A stretch of DNA of 44,769 bases from Thermoleophilaceae bacterium (GCA_030448005.1 JAUJNT010000001.1:369626-414394); one strand, 5' to 3'; positions 1 to 7,867 are shown, counted from the stretch's first letter. Notes: generated by a model from the sequence alone, not told the origin. Program-made: numbers and translations.

Positions 1-21
1 CCTCAGAGCTCCCCGCCGGCG

Positions 22-789
22 TCACACGAAGCGGGGGTAGAGCGTCATTCCGCCATCGACGAACAGCGTGGCTCCGGTCACGTACTCCGCCTCGGGCGAG
101 GAAAGCCAGGCGATGGCCGAGGCGATCTCCTCCGGCTCGCCCAGCCGACCCAGCGGGATCTGCTCCTCTTGCTCTCGCCGCTTTTCCGGATCCTCGATCA
201 GCTGCTGGTTGATCGGCGTGAGGATGGCCCCCGGTGCGACCTGCACCACGCGGATGCCTCGCGGTGCGAGCTCGCGGGCGATCGTCTGGCCGAAGAGCTT
301 GAGCCCGCCCTTGCTCGCGCAGTAGTGGCTGAAGCTCGGCCAGGGAATCACCTCGTGCACGCTCGACACGTTCACGATGGCCGCATGGCCCACCTGATCG
401 GGCAGCCGGCGAACGAGCTCTCTCGAGCATAGGAACGGACCGGTCAGGTTCACCGACAGCACCCGCTGCCACTCCTCCAGTGGCATGTCGGTCAGCTCGT
501 AGGGGGCCTCGACTCCGGCGTTGTTGACGAGGAGGTCGATCGGGCCCCCCATCGCTTCCTCCGCCCGCTCGAACATCGCCTGGACGGCCGCCTCTTGCGC
601 CACGTCGGCCTCGATGGCCGTCGCGCGAGGGCCGATCGTGGCCACCACGTCGGCCGCGGGCGTGCGATCGCCCACATAGTTCACCCCCACCGCCGCCCCG
701 TCCGCCGCCAGGCGAACCGCGGTGGCCCGCCCGATTCCCGACGCCGCCCCCGTGACCAGGGCACGGCGCCCGCCGAGGCGCTGGCTCAC
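22..789 (-). CDS. SDR-family oxidoreductase (glucose 1-dehydrogenase-like)
   Basis: Classical short-chain dehydrogenase of 255 residues, the normal length for the family. The N-terminal dinucleotide site TGAASGIG is at residues 13-20, NNAG marks the central strand at about residue 88, and the catalytic Tyr/Lys lie in YCASKGG near residue 157. The C-terminus VTGATLFVDGGM is typical of the glucose-1-dehydrogenase/3-oxoacyl reductase branch. It should catalyse NAD(P)-dependent oxidation or reduction of a small alcohol or carbonyl substrate in the cytoplasm; the substrate cannot be read from the sequence. The start is a GTG. The gene lies downstream of the CsbD gene on the same strand, with a hairpin in between, so it is probably transcribed separately. 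The family is certain, the exact reaction is not. Confidence 0.93.
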   Translation of the reverse strand: MSQRLGGRRALVTGAASGIGRATAVRLAADGAAVGVNYVGDRTPAADVVATIGPRATAIEADVAQEAAVQAMFERAEEAMGGPIDLLVNNAGVEAPYELTDMPLEEWQRVLSVNLTGPFLCSRELVRRLPDQVGHAAIVNVSSVHEVIPWPSFSHYCASKGGLKLFGQTIARELAPRGIRVVQVAPGAILTPINQQLIEDPEKRREQEEQIPLGRLGEPEEIASAIAWLSSPEAEYVTGATLFVDGGMTLYPRFV

Positions 790-805
790 GGGCGCCGGAC
801 GACGA

Positions 806-825
806 GCGGGCGCCGAAGCGCCCGC
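806..825 (-). terminator. Hairpin downstream of the CsbD gene
   Basis: GCGGGCGC and GCGCCCGC form a perfect 8-bp stem with a CGAA tetraloop, 46 bases past the CsbD stop codon. There is no U-tract, as is common for terminators in GC-rich actinobacteria. Confidence 0.5.
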
Positions 826-870
826 GCTGACTCCACCGCCGTCACAGACGACCGACGCAGATGCGGTCGC

Positions 871-1059
871 TCAGGTCTTGCGCTCGAGGTCGGCCACGCG
901 GTCGGCCTCCCGATCGGCGCTGTCCTGCGCCTTGTCGAGGCGCTCCTTGGCGTTGCCCTTGGCCTCTTCCTTCTTGCCCTGACGGCGGAGGGACCGATCG
1001 CCCGCCAGGTCGCCGGCAGCCTGCTTCGCCTTGCCTGTGATCTTGTCGATGATGCTCAT
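871..1059 (-). CDS. CsbD family general stress protein
   Basis: A 62-residue, highly charged, Lys/Ala/Asp-rich protein. The N-terminal IIDKITGKAKQAAGDLAGD is the standard CsbD signature and is followed by the family's predicted amphipathic helix with KGNAKE. CsbD proteins are abundant, poorly understood stress proteins; in Bacillus subtilis csbD is controlled by sigma B. Here a SigB-like promoter (GTTAGA, 13 bases, GGGTAA) lies 40 bases before the ATG, matching that regulation. The promoter overlaps the end of the upstream zinc-ribbon gene. The family call is firm; the molecular function is unknown. Confidence 0.92.
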   Translation of the reverse strand: MSIIDKITGKAKQAAGDLAGDRSLRRQGKKEEAKGNAKERLDKAQDSADREADRVADLERKT

Positions 1060-1098
1060 TGGCGTCTTGCTCTCTCTCTTTCGGGTCTTCCCCGAGGG

Positions 1099-1123
1099 TT
1101 ACCCCTTTCCGCCTCGTTCTAAC
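1099..1123 (-). promoter_or_regulatory. SigB-type promoter of the CsbD gene
   Basis: Reading the minus strand, GTTAGA (1123-1118) is followed after 13 bases by GGGTAA (1104-1099). This fits the GTTT..GGGTA consensus of SigB/SigF sigma factors, with one weak -35 base. The expected transcript starts about 33 bases before the ATG at 1059. The -35 box overlaps the stop codon of the neighbouring gene. Confidence 0.55.
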
Positions 1124-1556
1124 GACTCTCCGGCACGGCCTCGGCGGCTTGTCGCCGTGCCCTCTTCCAGCTTCCGAAGGCGGCGAACACGTCGCGGAGC
1201 GGGGGGATCCGCGGGTCCGCCGCCGCGAGTTGCTGGTAGTCCACCATGAGCAGCCGCTCGGGACGCTCCCCCACGTGCTCGGCCACGCCGCGAATCGCCT
1301 CGATGACGTGCTCGGGGGAGGAGCTGACGTGGCCGTCGTCGCGCTTGGCCTGGCGGCTGAAGATGCCCGCCGCCGTGCCCTTGGCGCCGGGCTCGCCGGA
1401 GGGTTCGGCTTGGGAGCGGCCTGCGCCGATCAGGAGCTTGCAGTGCGGGCAGCGCACGGGCGCCGGCGGCCACGGGCCGGTTGCCCGGGCCTCGACGAGA
1501 AGGTGGCAGTGCGGGCAGTGAGCGCCCGTGATCTCTGCTTGGCTCGCTTCGGGCAT
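1119..1556 (-). CDS. Zinc-ribbon protein with a C-terminal FGSW-type helical repeat
   Basis: A 145-residue protein. Two CPHC motifs (HCPHCHLL and RCPHCKLLIG, about residues 12-41) form a likely rubredoxin-like zinc ribbon. After a charged linker, residues 105-140 (LLMVDYQQLA ... DVFAAFGSWKRA) resemble the short helical repeat ending in FGSW that accompanies HNH/homing-endonuclease proteins and probably binds DNA; this comparison is from memory and is moderate. The ATG at 1556 was preferred to starts further upstream because AAGGGGAAAG precedes it at good spacing and the upstream translation is low-complexity. The function is unknown; nucleic-acid binding is an inference. Confidence 0.72.
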   Translation of the reverse strand: MPEASQAEITGAHCPHCHLLVEARATGPWPPAPVRCPHCKLLIGAGRSQAEPSGEPGAKGTAAGIFSRQAKRDDGHVSSSPEHVIEAIRGVAEHVGERPERLLMVDYQQLAAADPRIPPLRDVFAAFGSWKRARRQAAEAVPESR

Positions 1557-1642
1557 CTGATTCTTTCCCCTTGCCGATCGGGGGTCCCCGTAAACCGGAT
1601 CCGCCGCCGCGACGAGCCGCTTCACCGGCCGGGCCCTCGCGG

Positions 1643-1667
1643 GTTTGGCGGACGCGGCCGCGGGTAG
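1643..1667 (+). promoter_or_regulatory. SigB-like promoter upstream of the RsbW-like gene
   Basis: GTTTGG (1643-1648), 13 bases, GGGTAG (1662-1667). It lies in the 283-base intergenic stretch 1557-1839, which holds no convincing gene on either strand. The leader to the ATG at 1840 would be about 165 bases, longer than for the other SigB-like sites in this window, so the assignment is tentative. Confidence 0.4.
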
Positions 1668-1839
1668 CGAAGGTCGCGGGGGAGGAGCAGAAAGAAAAGC
1701 GGGTGGTCCCGTCGATCCGGGTATGGACCCGGATGAGGCGGTGGGCTCCGTGAAGAGGGAGGGAAGCCAACCGGGCAAAGGACGACGGGAAATCGCCGGC
1801 TCCACGGCAGGCGGGCCCGACGGTCCATAGCGCAAGCTC

Positions 1840-2649
1840 ATGATCGACATCGCGATCGACATCCGCCGGACACAGCTCGATCTGCGCCTCCCGTGCGACT
1901 CGGAGAGCCTTCCTGTGGTGCGTCAGGCCCTGCGTGCCCTCGGCAGGGCCGTGCAGGCAGACCCTGACGCTCTCGAGGACGCCGAGCTGGCTGTCACCGA
2001 GGCGTGCGCGAACGCTGTGGAGCACGCGTCGGGTGGGGAGGCCGGCACCATCGAGGTCAGCTTGCACCCGAAGCGCTCGGAGATGGTCGTCTCGATCCGG
2101 GATCGCGGTCCGGGCATGCCCGCCAATGGCAGGCATGGGACCCGGTCCAGCTTCGGCCTCGCGATGATCGAAGGCATCGCGAGAGAAGTGGAGGTCCGTC
2201 CCCGCGAAGCGGGTGGAATGGAGCTCGTGATGTGCCTGCCCATGGGCCCATCCCAGCTCAGCCTGAACGGAAGCGCACCCCCCGACGCCGCGCCGGCGGA
2301 GCGGATCGCCCGGCGTCTCGTGGCCGTGATCGGCGCACAGACGGACATGCCGAGCGACCGCCTCATAGAGTCACTCCTGGCCGTGGAGCTGGCGGCCCGC
2401 CACGCGCCCCGCTACCTCACCGGCGACCGCGTCCATCTGACGCTGGAACGCCTGGACGCCGGGTTCGAACTGAGCATCGGACCGCTCGCCGCGGACGGCG
2501 CGCGCGCCCTGGTACAGGAGAGCGAGCTGCCGGTGGTCGGGGCGGTCATCGAACGCCTGTCCGATCAGGTCGCCGTAGAGCCTTGCGAGGACCCCCCGGG
2601 CACCGAGCGCCTGAGGATGCGCGTCCAGGCGCTCTCATTTCCCGGGTGA
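1840..2649 (+). CDS. RsbW-like ATP-binding anti-sigma/regulatory protein
   Basis: Residues 10-145 form a HATPase_c_2 (GHKL) domain: the N box is LAVTEACANAVEHA with Asn58, the G1 box is IRDRGPGM (88-93), and FGLAMIEGIA is the G2-like segment. This is the fold of RsbW/SpoIIAB anti-sigma kinases, which bind a SigB-type sigma factor and phosphorylate an anti-anti-sigma protein. At 269 residues it is almost twice the usual RsbW length. The second half (about 150-269) has no ATP motifs and looks like a diverged partner domain. A SigB-type sigma gene lies 9 kb away, and a GTTT..GGGTA site lies upstream. Regulation of that sigma factor is plausible but inferred. No STAS partner is seen in the window. 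Confidence 0.8.
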   Translation: MIDIAIDIRRTQLDLRLPCDSESLPVVRQALRALGRAVQADPDALEDAELAVTEACANAVEHASGGEAGTIEVSLHPKRSEMVVSIRDRGPGMPANGRHGTRSSFGLAMIEGIAREVEVRPREAGGMELVMCLPMGPSQLSLNGSAPPDAAPAERIARRLVAVIGAQTDMPSDRLIESLLAVELAARHAPRYLTGDRVHLTLERLDAGFELSIGPLAADGARALVQESELPVVGAVIERLSDQVAVEPCEDPPGTERLRMRVQALSFPG

Positions 2650-2785
2650 GGGACCCGACCGGCTCCCACCTCGGCCCATGTTTCGCCGTTGTAGCAGTCT
2701 CTGGATCACCCGCACCCACTCCGCTCCGGCGCGGGGGCTGACACGCTTGCTGGAGCCGTCAGAGCTTCCGGTCAATCGGCCTTGC

Positions 2786-3838
2786 TCACGGACGGGCACC
2801 GACGCCCGTCAGCAACTCGCGGATGCGCAATGCTCCGCCGGTATGCCGCGATAGCGGGGGCGTGCCGAATCCGGCGCCCTCGCGGATTCCCTCGAGGAGC
2901 TCGGCGAGGGCCTCGTCCGCGCCGTGCCTCGGGGTCCAACCGAGTTCCTTGCGGGCCCGGGTGGTGTCCAGGAGGGGGACCCCGAGCGCCAGGTCGACCC
3001 ACGAGGGGTCGGTGGGCTGCGCGCGCGCCAGCCAGGCTATCCGTGCCGCGGCGCGCAGCACCCTGGGAGGAACTGCCACCGGCTTGGCGCGGAGGATCCT
3101 GCCCAGCTCGTCTGGGTCGAGCACCGGCTCGGCGGCGATGTTGAAGGCGCCGTGGGCATCGCGGTTTGTAACCGCCAGCCGGTAGGCCTCGCCGACGCAG
3201 TGCGAGTGCACTGCCTGGAAGGCGAGCCGCTCGGTACGGGGCACGATCGGAATGAGGTCCGGACGCACCAGGGGATTGGGAACGAATGGGCCCGCGAACA
3301 GCCTCCGGATGCCCGCGGCGGCGTCCCGCTTGAAGATCAAACCGGGCCGCAGGCGCACCACCCGCATTCGCGGCGCCTCGCGCTCGATCCGGTCCAGCCG
3401 GCGCTCGACTTCTGCCTTGTGCCGCGAGTAGTAGTTCGACTCGATCCCTTCCGTGGGCCAGCTCTCGTCGACCTTGCGGTCCTTGGGCCCCGGCGAGTAG
3501 GCACCGACCGACGAGGCGTACACCAGGGCCGGGACCTCCGCGGCCACAGCCGCCCTGAAGACACGCGAGCTGCCCTCGACGTTTACCCGCGCGAGCGTCT
3601 CCTTGTCGCGTGAGGGCTGAATCAGCCATGCGAGGTGGATGACCGCATCGGCACCGCGCACGAGGGGCACCAAGTCGGAGTCAACGACGTCCGCGGTCTC
3701 CCAGGTCGTCTTGGGCAACCGGATGGCTGGTGCGCGGCGTGCCACGCCCACGATCGAGCTCACCGACGGCTCGGAGCCGAGCGCCCGGATCACGCTCGTG
3801 CCGACGTTTCCCGTAGCGCCGATGATCGCGACTCGCAC
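2786..3838 (-). CDS. NAD-dependent epimerase/dehydratase (extended SDR)
   Basis: A 350-residue extended SDR. The N-terminus RVAIIGATGNVG gives the GxxGxxG nucleotide site (7-13), VNVEG the central motif, and YASSVGAYSP and YYSRHKAEV the catalytic Ser/Tyr/Lys. The C-terminal part is substrate-binding and ends in ELGWTPRHGADEAL, typical of sugar-nucleotide epimerase-like enzymes. The substrate is not identifiable. Translation starts at a GTG that lies nine bases after a GGGTAA -10 box, so the mRNA is probably leaderless and SigB-controlled. The convergent gap 2650-2785 shows nothing else. Confidence 0.9.
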   Translation of the reverse strand: MRVAIIGATGNVGTSVIRALGSEPSVSSIVGVARRAPAIRLPKTTWETADVVDSDLVPLVRGADAVIHLAWLIQPSRDKETLARVNVEGSSRVFRAAVAAEVPALVYASSVGAYSPGPKDRKVDESWPTEGIESNYYSRHKAEVERRLDRIEREAPRMRVVRLRPGLIFKRDAAAGIRRLFAGPFVPNPLVRPDLIPIVPRTERLAFQAVHSHCVGEAYRLAVTNRDAHGAFNIAAEPVLDPDELGRILRAKPVAVPPRVLRAAARIAWLARAQPTDPSWVDLALGVPLLDTTRARKELGWTPRHGADEALAELLEGIREGAGFGTPPLSRHTGGALRIRELLTGVGARP

Positions 3839-3847
3839 GCAATCCGG

Positions 3848-3872
3848 TTACCCGACAGCCCGCCCGGCAAAC
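3848..3872 (-). promoter_or_regulatory. SigB-type leaderless promoter of the epimerase gene
   Basis: On the minus strand GTTTGC (3872-3867), 13 bases, GGGTAA (3853-3848), then nine bases to the GTG start at 3838. The nine-base distance recurs at four other genes in this region and implies transcription beginning at or within a base or two of the start codon. Confidence 0.65.
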
Positions 3873-3920
3873 GGCCCAGCGAGGGCCCTGCGTGGCCTGC
3901 CGAGTGCCAGCGTCCGGCGG

Positions 3921-3959
3921 AGCTCGTGGGCGGTGCGCCTGAGGCGCCCCGCCCACGAG
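3921..3959 (-). terminator. Strong hairpin downstream of the DUF3618 gene
   Basis: GCTCGTGGGCGG and CCGCCCACGAGC form a perfect 12-bp outer stem, and GCGCC/GGCGC pair inside it. It begins 8 bases beyond the stop codon at 3967. It should terminate the two-gene minus-strand unit and shield the adjacent SigB-type promoter. Confidence 0.7.
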
Positions 3960-3966
3960 CGACGGC

Positions 3967-4485
3967 TTACCGTGTGGCTTGCCCCGCCTGCTGGCGAGCG
4001 GCCTCGCCGGCCTCCTGCGCCGTGCTCTTCGCGGCCTCCTTGGTCTGCTCGGAGGCGCTCTGGGCAATCTCCTGGGCCGCCTCCTTGCCGTGCTCGAGCG
4101 CCTGCTGGCCGGCTTCCCGAGCCCGGTCCTTCACCTCGTCGGCCACGGGGCCGATCCGCTCGTTCTCGGTGCGCGTGGATGGGATCAGCATGCCCGCCAG
4201 GAACCCTGCGGCGATCGCACCGATGCCCAGACCCAGCGGGTTCTCCTGAGCGGTGCTGGCGGCCCGCTGGGCTCCTTCCTTGACATCCGAGCCGCTGAGG
4301 GTCGATTCGCTCACGCGGCCGCCGGCACCGCTGAGCTTGCCGACCACGGCGTCGCGACGCTCCTGGATCGTCCCCTTCGCCCTGCCCTTCACGTCAGCCT
4401 TGTTTCCGCGCGCGTCAACCGTCCCGGACATCTCGTCGCGCGTCTCCCCTACCTGACGGCGGATTGCTTCTGTGTCTTGGCCCAT
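3967..4485 (-). CDS. DUF3618-type membrane-anchored helical protein
   Basis: A 172-residue protein. The N-terminus has the DUF3618 pattern: EAIRRQVGETRDEM, then VDARGNKADVKGRAK. In the middle, NPLGLGIGAIAAGFLAGMLI is a single glycine-rich membrane segment (about residues 89-109). The remainder is Lys/Glu/Ala-rich with repeated EAA(K/R/G) spacing and should be a long helix or coiled coil. Proteins of this type sit at the membrane and are of unknown function. GGAGG lies 9 bases before the ATG. It follows a similar helical protein by 35 bases and probably shares its transcript. Confidence 0.82.
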   Translation of the reverse strand: MGQDTEAIRRQVGETRDEMSGTVDARGNKADVKGRAKGTIQERRDAVVGKLSGAGGRVSESTLSGSDVKEGAQRAASTAQENPLGLGIGAIAAGFLAGMLIPSTRTENERIGPVADEVKDRAREAGQQALEHGKEAAQEIAQSASEQTKEAAKSTAQEAGEAARQQAGQATR

Positions 4486-4520
4486 TCGACGTCCTCCTTC
4501 ACTGTTGCCATCCCAGTCGC

Positions 4521-5120
4521 CTACTGGTGAGCCGGAAGACCGGTCGGACGGGTGCCCGTGCCCGCCCCGACGCCCTCGCCGGTACCTTCAGAGCCCGCCA
4601 ACTGGCCTCCGCTGCCATAGACGGAACGCCCGCCGGCTGTGTAGCCCGGCGTCATGTCGCCCGGTCCGCTGCTCACAGTGCGGTAGCGATCGGCGCTCGA
4701 TGCCTTCAGGAATCGCGAGGCCAGCAGCCCGATCACGAAGCCCCCCGCAACCACAGCCAGGGGCTGCTTGCGGCCGAAGTCCTCGACGTCCCGCAGGATC
4801 CGGTCGGCGTCGGAGTCACGCAGGTATCCGCCCACCCGCTCCACGCGGTCGGCGGCTTGCTCGGCGATCTTTGCCGGCTGCTCCTTGCCCTGCTTTCTCA
4901 GCTCCTCGCCCACCGTGCGGGTGTCGCCCGCCAGCGTGGCCAGCTGCTCACCGGCCTGGGTCGACCGCTGGTCCACCTGCTCGCGCGCTCGCCCACGAGC
5001 GGCACCGGCTGCCTCGCGGCCCTTCTCGGCGGCCTGGCGGCCCACCTCCTGGGCCCCCTCCTTCACCTGCTGGCCACCTGGACCTGCACCCTCTGCATGG
5101 GCAGTGCTTGCCTGGTCCAT
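4521..5120 (-). CDS. Ala/Glu/Lys-rich helical protein with one membrane segment
   Basis: A 199-residue protein with a low-complexity, apolipoprotein-like N-terminal half rich in QA, EA and RE helical repeats. It has one likely membrane span (PLAVVAGGFVIGLLASRFL) near residue 135 and a Gly/Ser/Thr-rich tail. The segment RILRDVEDFGRKQPLAVVAG resembles the region before the membrane anchor in DUF883/DUF3618-like proteins. The ATG at 5120 was chosen over the one eight codons upstream because GAGGAGGAG sits directly before it. It forms a pair with the following DUF3618 gene. A possible role in envelope stress is inferred only from the neighbourhood. Confidence 0.75.
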   Translation of the reverse strand: MDQASTAHAEGAGPGGQQVKEGAQEVGRQAAEKGREAAGAARGRAREQVDQRSTQAGEQLATLAGDTRTVGEELRKQGKEQPAKIAEQAADRVERVGGYLRDSDADRILRDVEDFGRKQPLAVVAGGFVIGLLASRFLKASSADRYRTVSSGPGDMTPGYTAGGRSVYGSGGQLAGSEGTGEGVGAGTGTRPTGLPAHQ

Positions 5121-5209
5121 GTGCTCCTCCTCTCGTCCCGTCATTTCGTGAACTGCCTGAGCTCCCCGAGCGGGTGACCCCTAAACCAGGTTGGGCACGG
5201 ACTGGAGTG

Positions 5210-5235
5210 GTTTCCCGACCGTGCCTGCTTGGTAC
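5210..5235 (+). promoter_or_regulatory. SigB-type leaderless promoter of the DUF72 gene
   Basis: GTTTCC (5210-5215), 14 bases, TGGTAC (5230-5235), then nine bases to the ATG at 5245. The -10 departs from GGGTA by one base, but spacing and distance to the start match the other sites exactly. Confidence 0.5.
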
Positions 5236-5244
5236 CGGGGGTAC

Positions 5245-6021
5245 ATGGCAGGGCACGCGGTGCACGTCGGCTGCTCGGGTTGGAACTACGACTCCTGGCG
5301 AGGTGGCCTCTACCCCGCCGGGTTGCCGAAGGCCCGCTGGCTCCGGCGCTACGCGGAGCTCTTCGGCACGGTCGAGGTCAACTCCACCTTCTATCGCCTG
5401 GCCTCCCGCCCCGCGGTAGAGCGATGGGTGGAGCAGACTCCCCCGGACTTCGTCTTCGCGGTCAAGGCCAGTCAGTACCTGACCCACATGAAGCGCCTGC
5501 GCGACATGGGCGACGGGGTGGAGCGCTTCTACGAGCGGATCGAGCCGCTCGTCCTCGCGGGCCGCCTCGGCCCGGTGGTGTGGCAGCTGCCGGCCCGCTT
5601 CGAGCGCGACGACGAGCGGCTGGAGGGCGCCCTCGCCCGGCTGCCGCCGGGGCGCCACTGCTTTGAGTTCCGCCATCCGAGCTGGTTCGCCGACGATGTG
5701 TACTCACTGCTCCGGGAGCGGGGAGCCGCGCTTGTGATCGGAGACCGTCCCGACCGGTCGTTTCAGACCCACGAGCTCACGGCGGACTTCACGCTCGTGC
5801 GCTTCCACTACGGGGCGGCGGGCCGGCGGGGCAACTACTCGAAGGCCGAGCTGGCGCGCTGGGCGAAGCGACTGGAGGCCTGGTCTCGCCGGATCGAGGT
5901 ATTCGCCTACTTCAACAACGACTGGGAGGAGTTCGCGCCTCGGAACGCACTCGAGGTGGCCCGCCGGCTAGGCCTTGAGCGGCCCGAAGGCGCAGCTTCG
6001 TCAGGCCAACGGGCGCATTAG
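5245..6021 (+). CDS. DUF72 domain-containing protein (YecE-like)
   Basis: A 258-residue DUF72 (YecE) protein with a TIM-barrel fold. Recognisable blocks are VGCSGWNYDSWRG near the N-terminus, EVNSTFYRL, FAVKASQYLTHMKRL, LGPVVWQLPARF, FEFRHPSW, and the C-terminal RFHYGA and YFNNDWEEFAP. The family is widespread but has no established reaction; a nuclease or sugar-related role has been proposed. The ATG at 5245 is preferred to upstream starts because the conserved block begins five residues later and a SigB-like -10 box ends nine bases before it, so the message is probably leaderless. Confidence 0.93.
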   Translation: MAGHAVHVGCSGWNYDSWRGGLYPAGLPKARWLRRYAELFGTVEVNSTFYRLASRPAVERWVEQTPPDFVFAVKASQYLTHMKRLRDMGDGVERFYERIEPLVLAGRLGPVVWQLPARFERDDERLEGALARLPPGRHCFEFRHPSWFADDVYSLLRERGAALVIGDRPDRSFQTHELTADFTLVRFHYGAAGRRGNYSKAELARWAKRLEAWSRRIEVFAYFNNDWEEFAPRNALEVARRLGLERPEGAASSGQRAH

Positions 6022-6060
6022 GGCGGTTTGGGTGTGGGCCTTTCGGAAATATTGCGGTGA

Positions 6061-7113
6061 ATGCAAGAGGAGACGAGAACACGGCTGGAGCCGATGCTCA
6101 GCCGTTGGGAGGAGCAGGGTTGCGTGAACCTTTCAGAGTTGAGCGGCTTGGTCCATGACCTCGAACTGGATGACGAGGCGGCGGGCGAGGTCAGCGACGA
6201 GCTCGACTCGCGAAGCCTCGATGTGACGGATGACTGCTGCCGCGGTGACGCCGTTGAGGAGACCAGCTACGACAACGACGCGATGGCGGGGGTCACCGGA
6301 GATGCCCTTGCGCTCTTCCTTCGAGACATCCGCCAGTATCCGCTGCTCTCGAGGGAGGAGGAGGTTGAGCTCGCCGGTCTCATCGAGCAGGGAGACCTCG
6401 CGGCCAAGGAGCGCATGATCAACTCCAACCTGCGATTGGTGGTGGCGATCGCGAAGAAGTATCAGGGCAATGAGCTGCCGCTGATCGATCTCATCCAGGA
6501 GGGCATCTTCGGCCTCATCCGGGCCGCCGAGAAGTTCGACCACCGCAAGGGTTTCAAGTTCTCCACCTACGCCACCTTCTGGATCCGCCAGGCCATCCAG
6601 CGCGGCCTCGCCAACAAGGCGCGCACAATCCGCATCCCCGTGCACATCGGCCAGCGCGAGAGAAAGATCGCGCGGGCGAGGAGGGAGCTTTCGGTGCAGC
6701 TCGGGCGGGAGCCGACCGACGATGAGATAGCAACCAAGGCGGAGATCACGCGGGAGGAGATCGATGAGATCCGCGAGGCGCCGCGAACCGTCACCAGCCT
6801 CGACCGCCCGGTGGGCGAGGACGAGAGCTCACAGCTCGGGGACCTGCTGCCAAGCGATGAACGCGGTCCCGAGGAGGAAATCGAGATCACCCTGCGCGGG
6901 GACGCGCTTCGAAGCGCCGTGGCACGACTTCCCGAGCGCGAGCGAAAGGTCATCGAGCTGCGGTTCGGTATCGGTGATGAGGGCCCCGCGACTCTGCGTG
7001 AGACCGGCCGGATGCTCGGCCTATCCTCAGAGGGTGTCCGCAGGCTGGAGGGGCACGCGCTCAAGCGGCTCGCGGGCGAACGGGAGCTCGACGGGGTGCG
7101 CAGCGCCGCCTGA
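6061..7113 (+). CDS. Primary-type sigma-70 factor (RpoD/HrdB-like, group 1/2)
   Basis: A 350-residue sigma factor with all conserved regions. Region 1.2 is [20 protein letters not shown]; region 2 contains [25 protein letters not shown] and [15 protein letters not shown] (2.3-2.4); region 3 follows [13 protein letters not shown]; region 4 is [19 protein letters not shown] with the helix-turn-helix [19 protein letters not shown]. The N-terminal 80 residues are acidic and short, so it lacks the long 1.1 extension of many primary sigma factors. The region 4 helix ([13 protein letters not shown]) departs from the usual RERVRQIE pattern, which suggests an alternative group 2 factor rather than the main housekeeping one. 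Confidence 0.93.
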   Translation: MQEETRTRLEPMLSRWEEQGCVNLSELSGLVHDLELDDEAAGEVSDELDSRSLDVTDDCCRGDAVEETSYDNDAMAGVTGDALALFLRDIRQYPLLSREEEVELAGLIEQGDLAAKERMINSNLRLVVAIAKKYQGNELPLIDLIQEGIFGLIRAAEKFDHRKGFKFSTYATFWIRQAIQRGLANKARTIRIPVHIGQRERKIARARRELSVQLGREPTDDEIATKAEITREEIDEIREAPRTVTSLDRPVGEDESSQLGDLLPSDERGPEEEIEITLRGDALRSAVARLPERERKVIELRFGIGDEGPATLRETGRMLGLSSEGVRRLEGHALKRLAGERELDGVRSAA

Positions 7114-7144
7114 GACCACTCGACCTACGAGAGGGAGCCAGACC

Positions 7145-7543
7145 ATGATGAGTGCCGAGGACAGCGAAGGCGTGGGGGGCGAGCCGGTCGATCCCGACAG
7201 GCTGGCCGAAGAGCAGGCGGCCGCCGCCGCAGCCGAGGCGGCGCAGATCGGGGGTCCGGTCCCCGAAACCGATCTCGACCCCGCGCAGCGACCCGTGCTC
7301 GAGGGCGGCGGCGGAGTGGCCGAGGGCTTCGAACAGGCCGAGGCGGACCTCATAAGGCAGGCTTCCCACGAGGAGGAAGGCGTGCCTCCTACAGACGAGT
7401 TGCTGGCGGGCCCTTTGGAGGATGCCCGCACCACCGCCGTCTACGGCGACGCCGACGAGGTGGGCGCCACCGAGGTCGTGCGCGACCCGCTCGAGGGCGA
7501 CGAGGACCCCGGCGCCGGCCCGGGGATCACGGCCGACCGCTGA
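7145..7543 (+). CDS. Small acidic conserved actinobacterial protein, function unknown
   Basis: A 132-residue, strongly acidic (Asp/Glu/Ala/Gly/Pro-rich) protein with no membrane segment and no recognised catalytic motif. The central block DPAQRPVLEGGGGVAEGFEQAEADLI, followed by an acidic C-terminus with VYGDADEV, is a pattern I associate with uncharacterised actinobacterial proteins. AGGGAG precedes the tandem ATG ATG at 7145/7148. It follows the sigma factor by 31 bases on the same strand and is likely cotranscribed. It is probably disordered; I do not assign a function. Confidence 0.7.
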   Translation: MMSAEDSEGVGGEPVDPDRLAEEQAAAAAAEAAQIGGPVPETDLDPAQRPVLEGGGGVAEGFEQAEADLIRQASHEEEGVPPTDELLAGPLEDARTTAVYGDADEVGATEVVRDPLEGDEDPGAGPGITADR

Positions 7544-7610
7544 GGCGGCTCCTGTTCGTCGCCGTGCCTCGTGCCGAGCACTCGGGGCGGTGCCGTTGGA
7601 AGGCGCCCCG

Positions 7611-7678
7611 CTCAGCCGGCGTTCTCGGGGTGCCCGGTGGCCTGCTCAGCCGGCGTTCTCGGGGTGCCCGGTGGCCTG
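7611..7678. repeat. Perfect 34-bp tandem duplication
   Basis: Two identical 34-bp copies (7611-7644 and 7645-7678). The inner copy encodes the last ten codons and stop codon of the small gene at 7646-7807. The outer copy lies just past the stop, so the duplication does not alter the protein. Confidence 0.95.
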
Positions 7679-7807
7679 ACCTGGGTTGTCTCTGACGCCC
7701 GCGTTCTCCTCTGCGTCGTCCCTGGCCTCCTCGCCGGTGTCATCGGGCACCTGGTCGGCGGGCCCGTCCTCTGGCAGCTGGTCTGATTCCTTCCTGGGAG
7801 TCTCCAT
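7646..7807 (-). CDS. 53-residue acidic small protein, probably SigB-controlled
   Basis: A short open frame of 53 codons plus stop, beginning METPRKESDQLPEDGPAD and ending NPGQATGHPENAG. It is acidic, with codon usage like its neighbours. The pieces LPEDG, VPDDTGEEA and the C-terminal ATGHPENAG resemble a family of short uncharacterised actinobacterial proteins, from memory. The strongest support is upstream: GTTTGC, 14 bases, GGGTAG, then nine bases to the ATG, identical in geometry to other leaderless SigB-type starts here. The 3' end is duplicated in tandem just downstream. The rest of the 7544-7942 gap holds only this gene, its promoter and a terminator hairpin. Function unknown. Confidence 0.68.
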   Translation of the reverse strand: METPRKESDQLPEDGPADQVPDDTGEEARDDAEENAGVRDNPGQATGHPENAG

Positions 7808-7816
7808 CGCGGCTGC

Positions 7817-7842
7817 CTACCCCTCGCGCAGCCGGGGCAAAC
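7817..7842 (-). promoter_or_regulatory. SigB-type leaderless promoter of the 53-residue gene
   Basis: On the minus strand GTTTGC (7842-7837), 14 bases, GGGTAG (7822-7817), nine bases to the ATG at 7807. It is a full match to the GTTT..GGGTA consensus. Confidence 0.65.
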
Positions 7843-7867
7843 CGCCGCGCGGCGCCCTCCGACGCCA

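Noticed and set aside
5162-5186. SigB-type promoter for the helical membrane protein pair
   Set aside because: GTTTAG with 13-base spacing, but the -10 is GGGGAG, lacking the essential TA, and distance to the start does not match the others.
6026-6051. SigB-type promoter before the primary-type sigma gene
   Set aside because: GTTTGG and the spacing fit, but the -10 position reads GAAATA instead of GGGTA.
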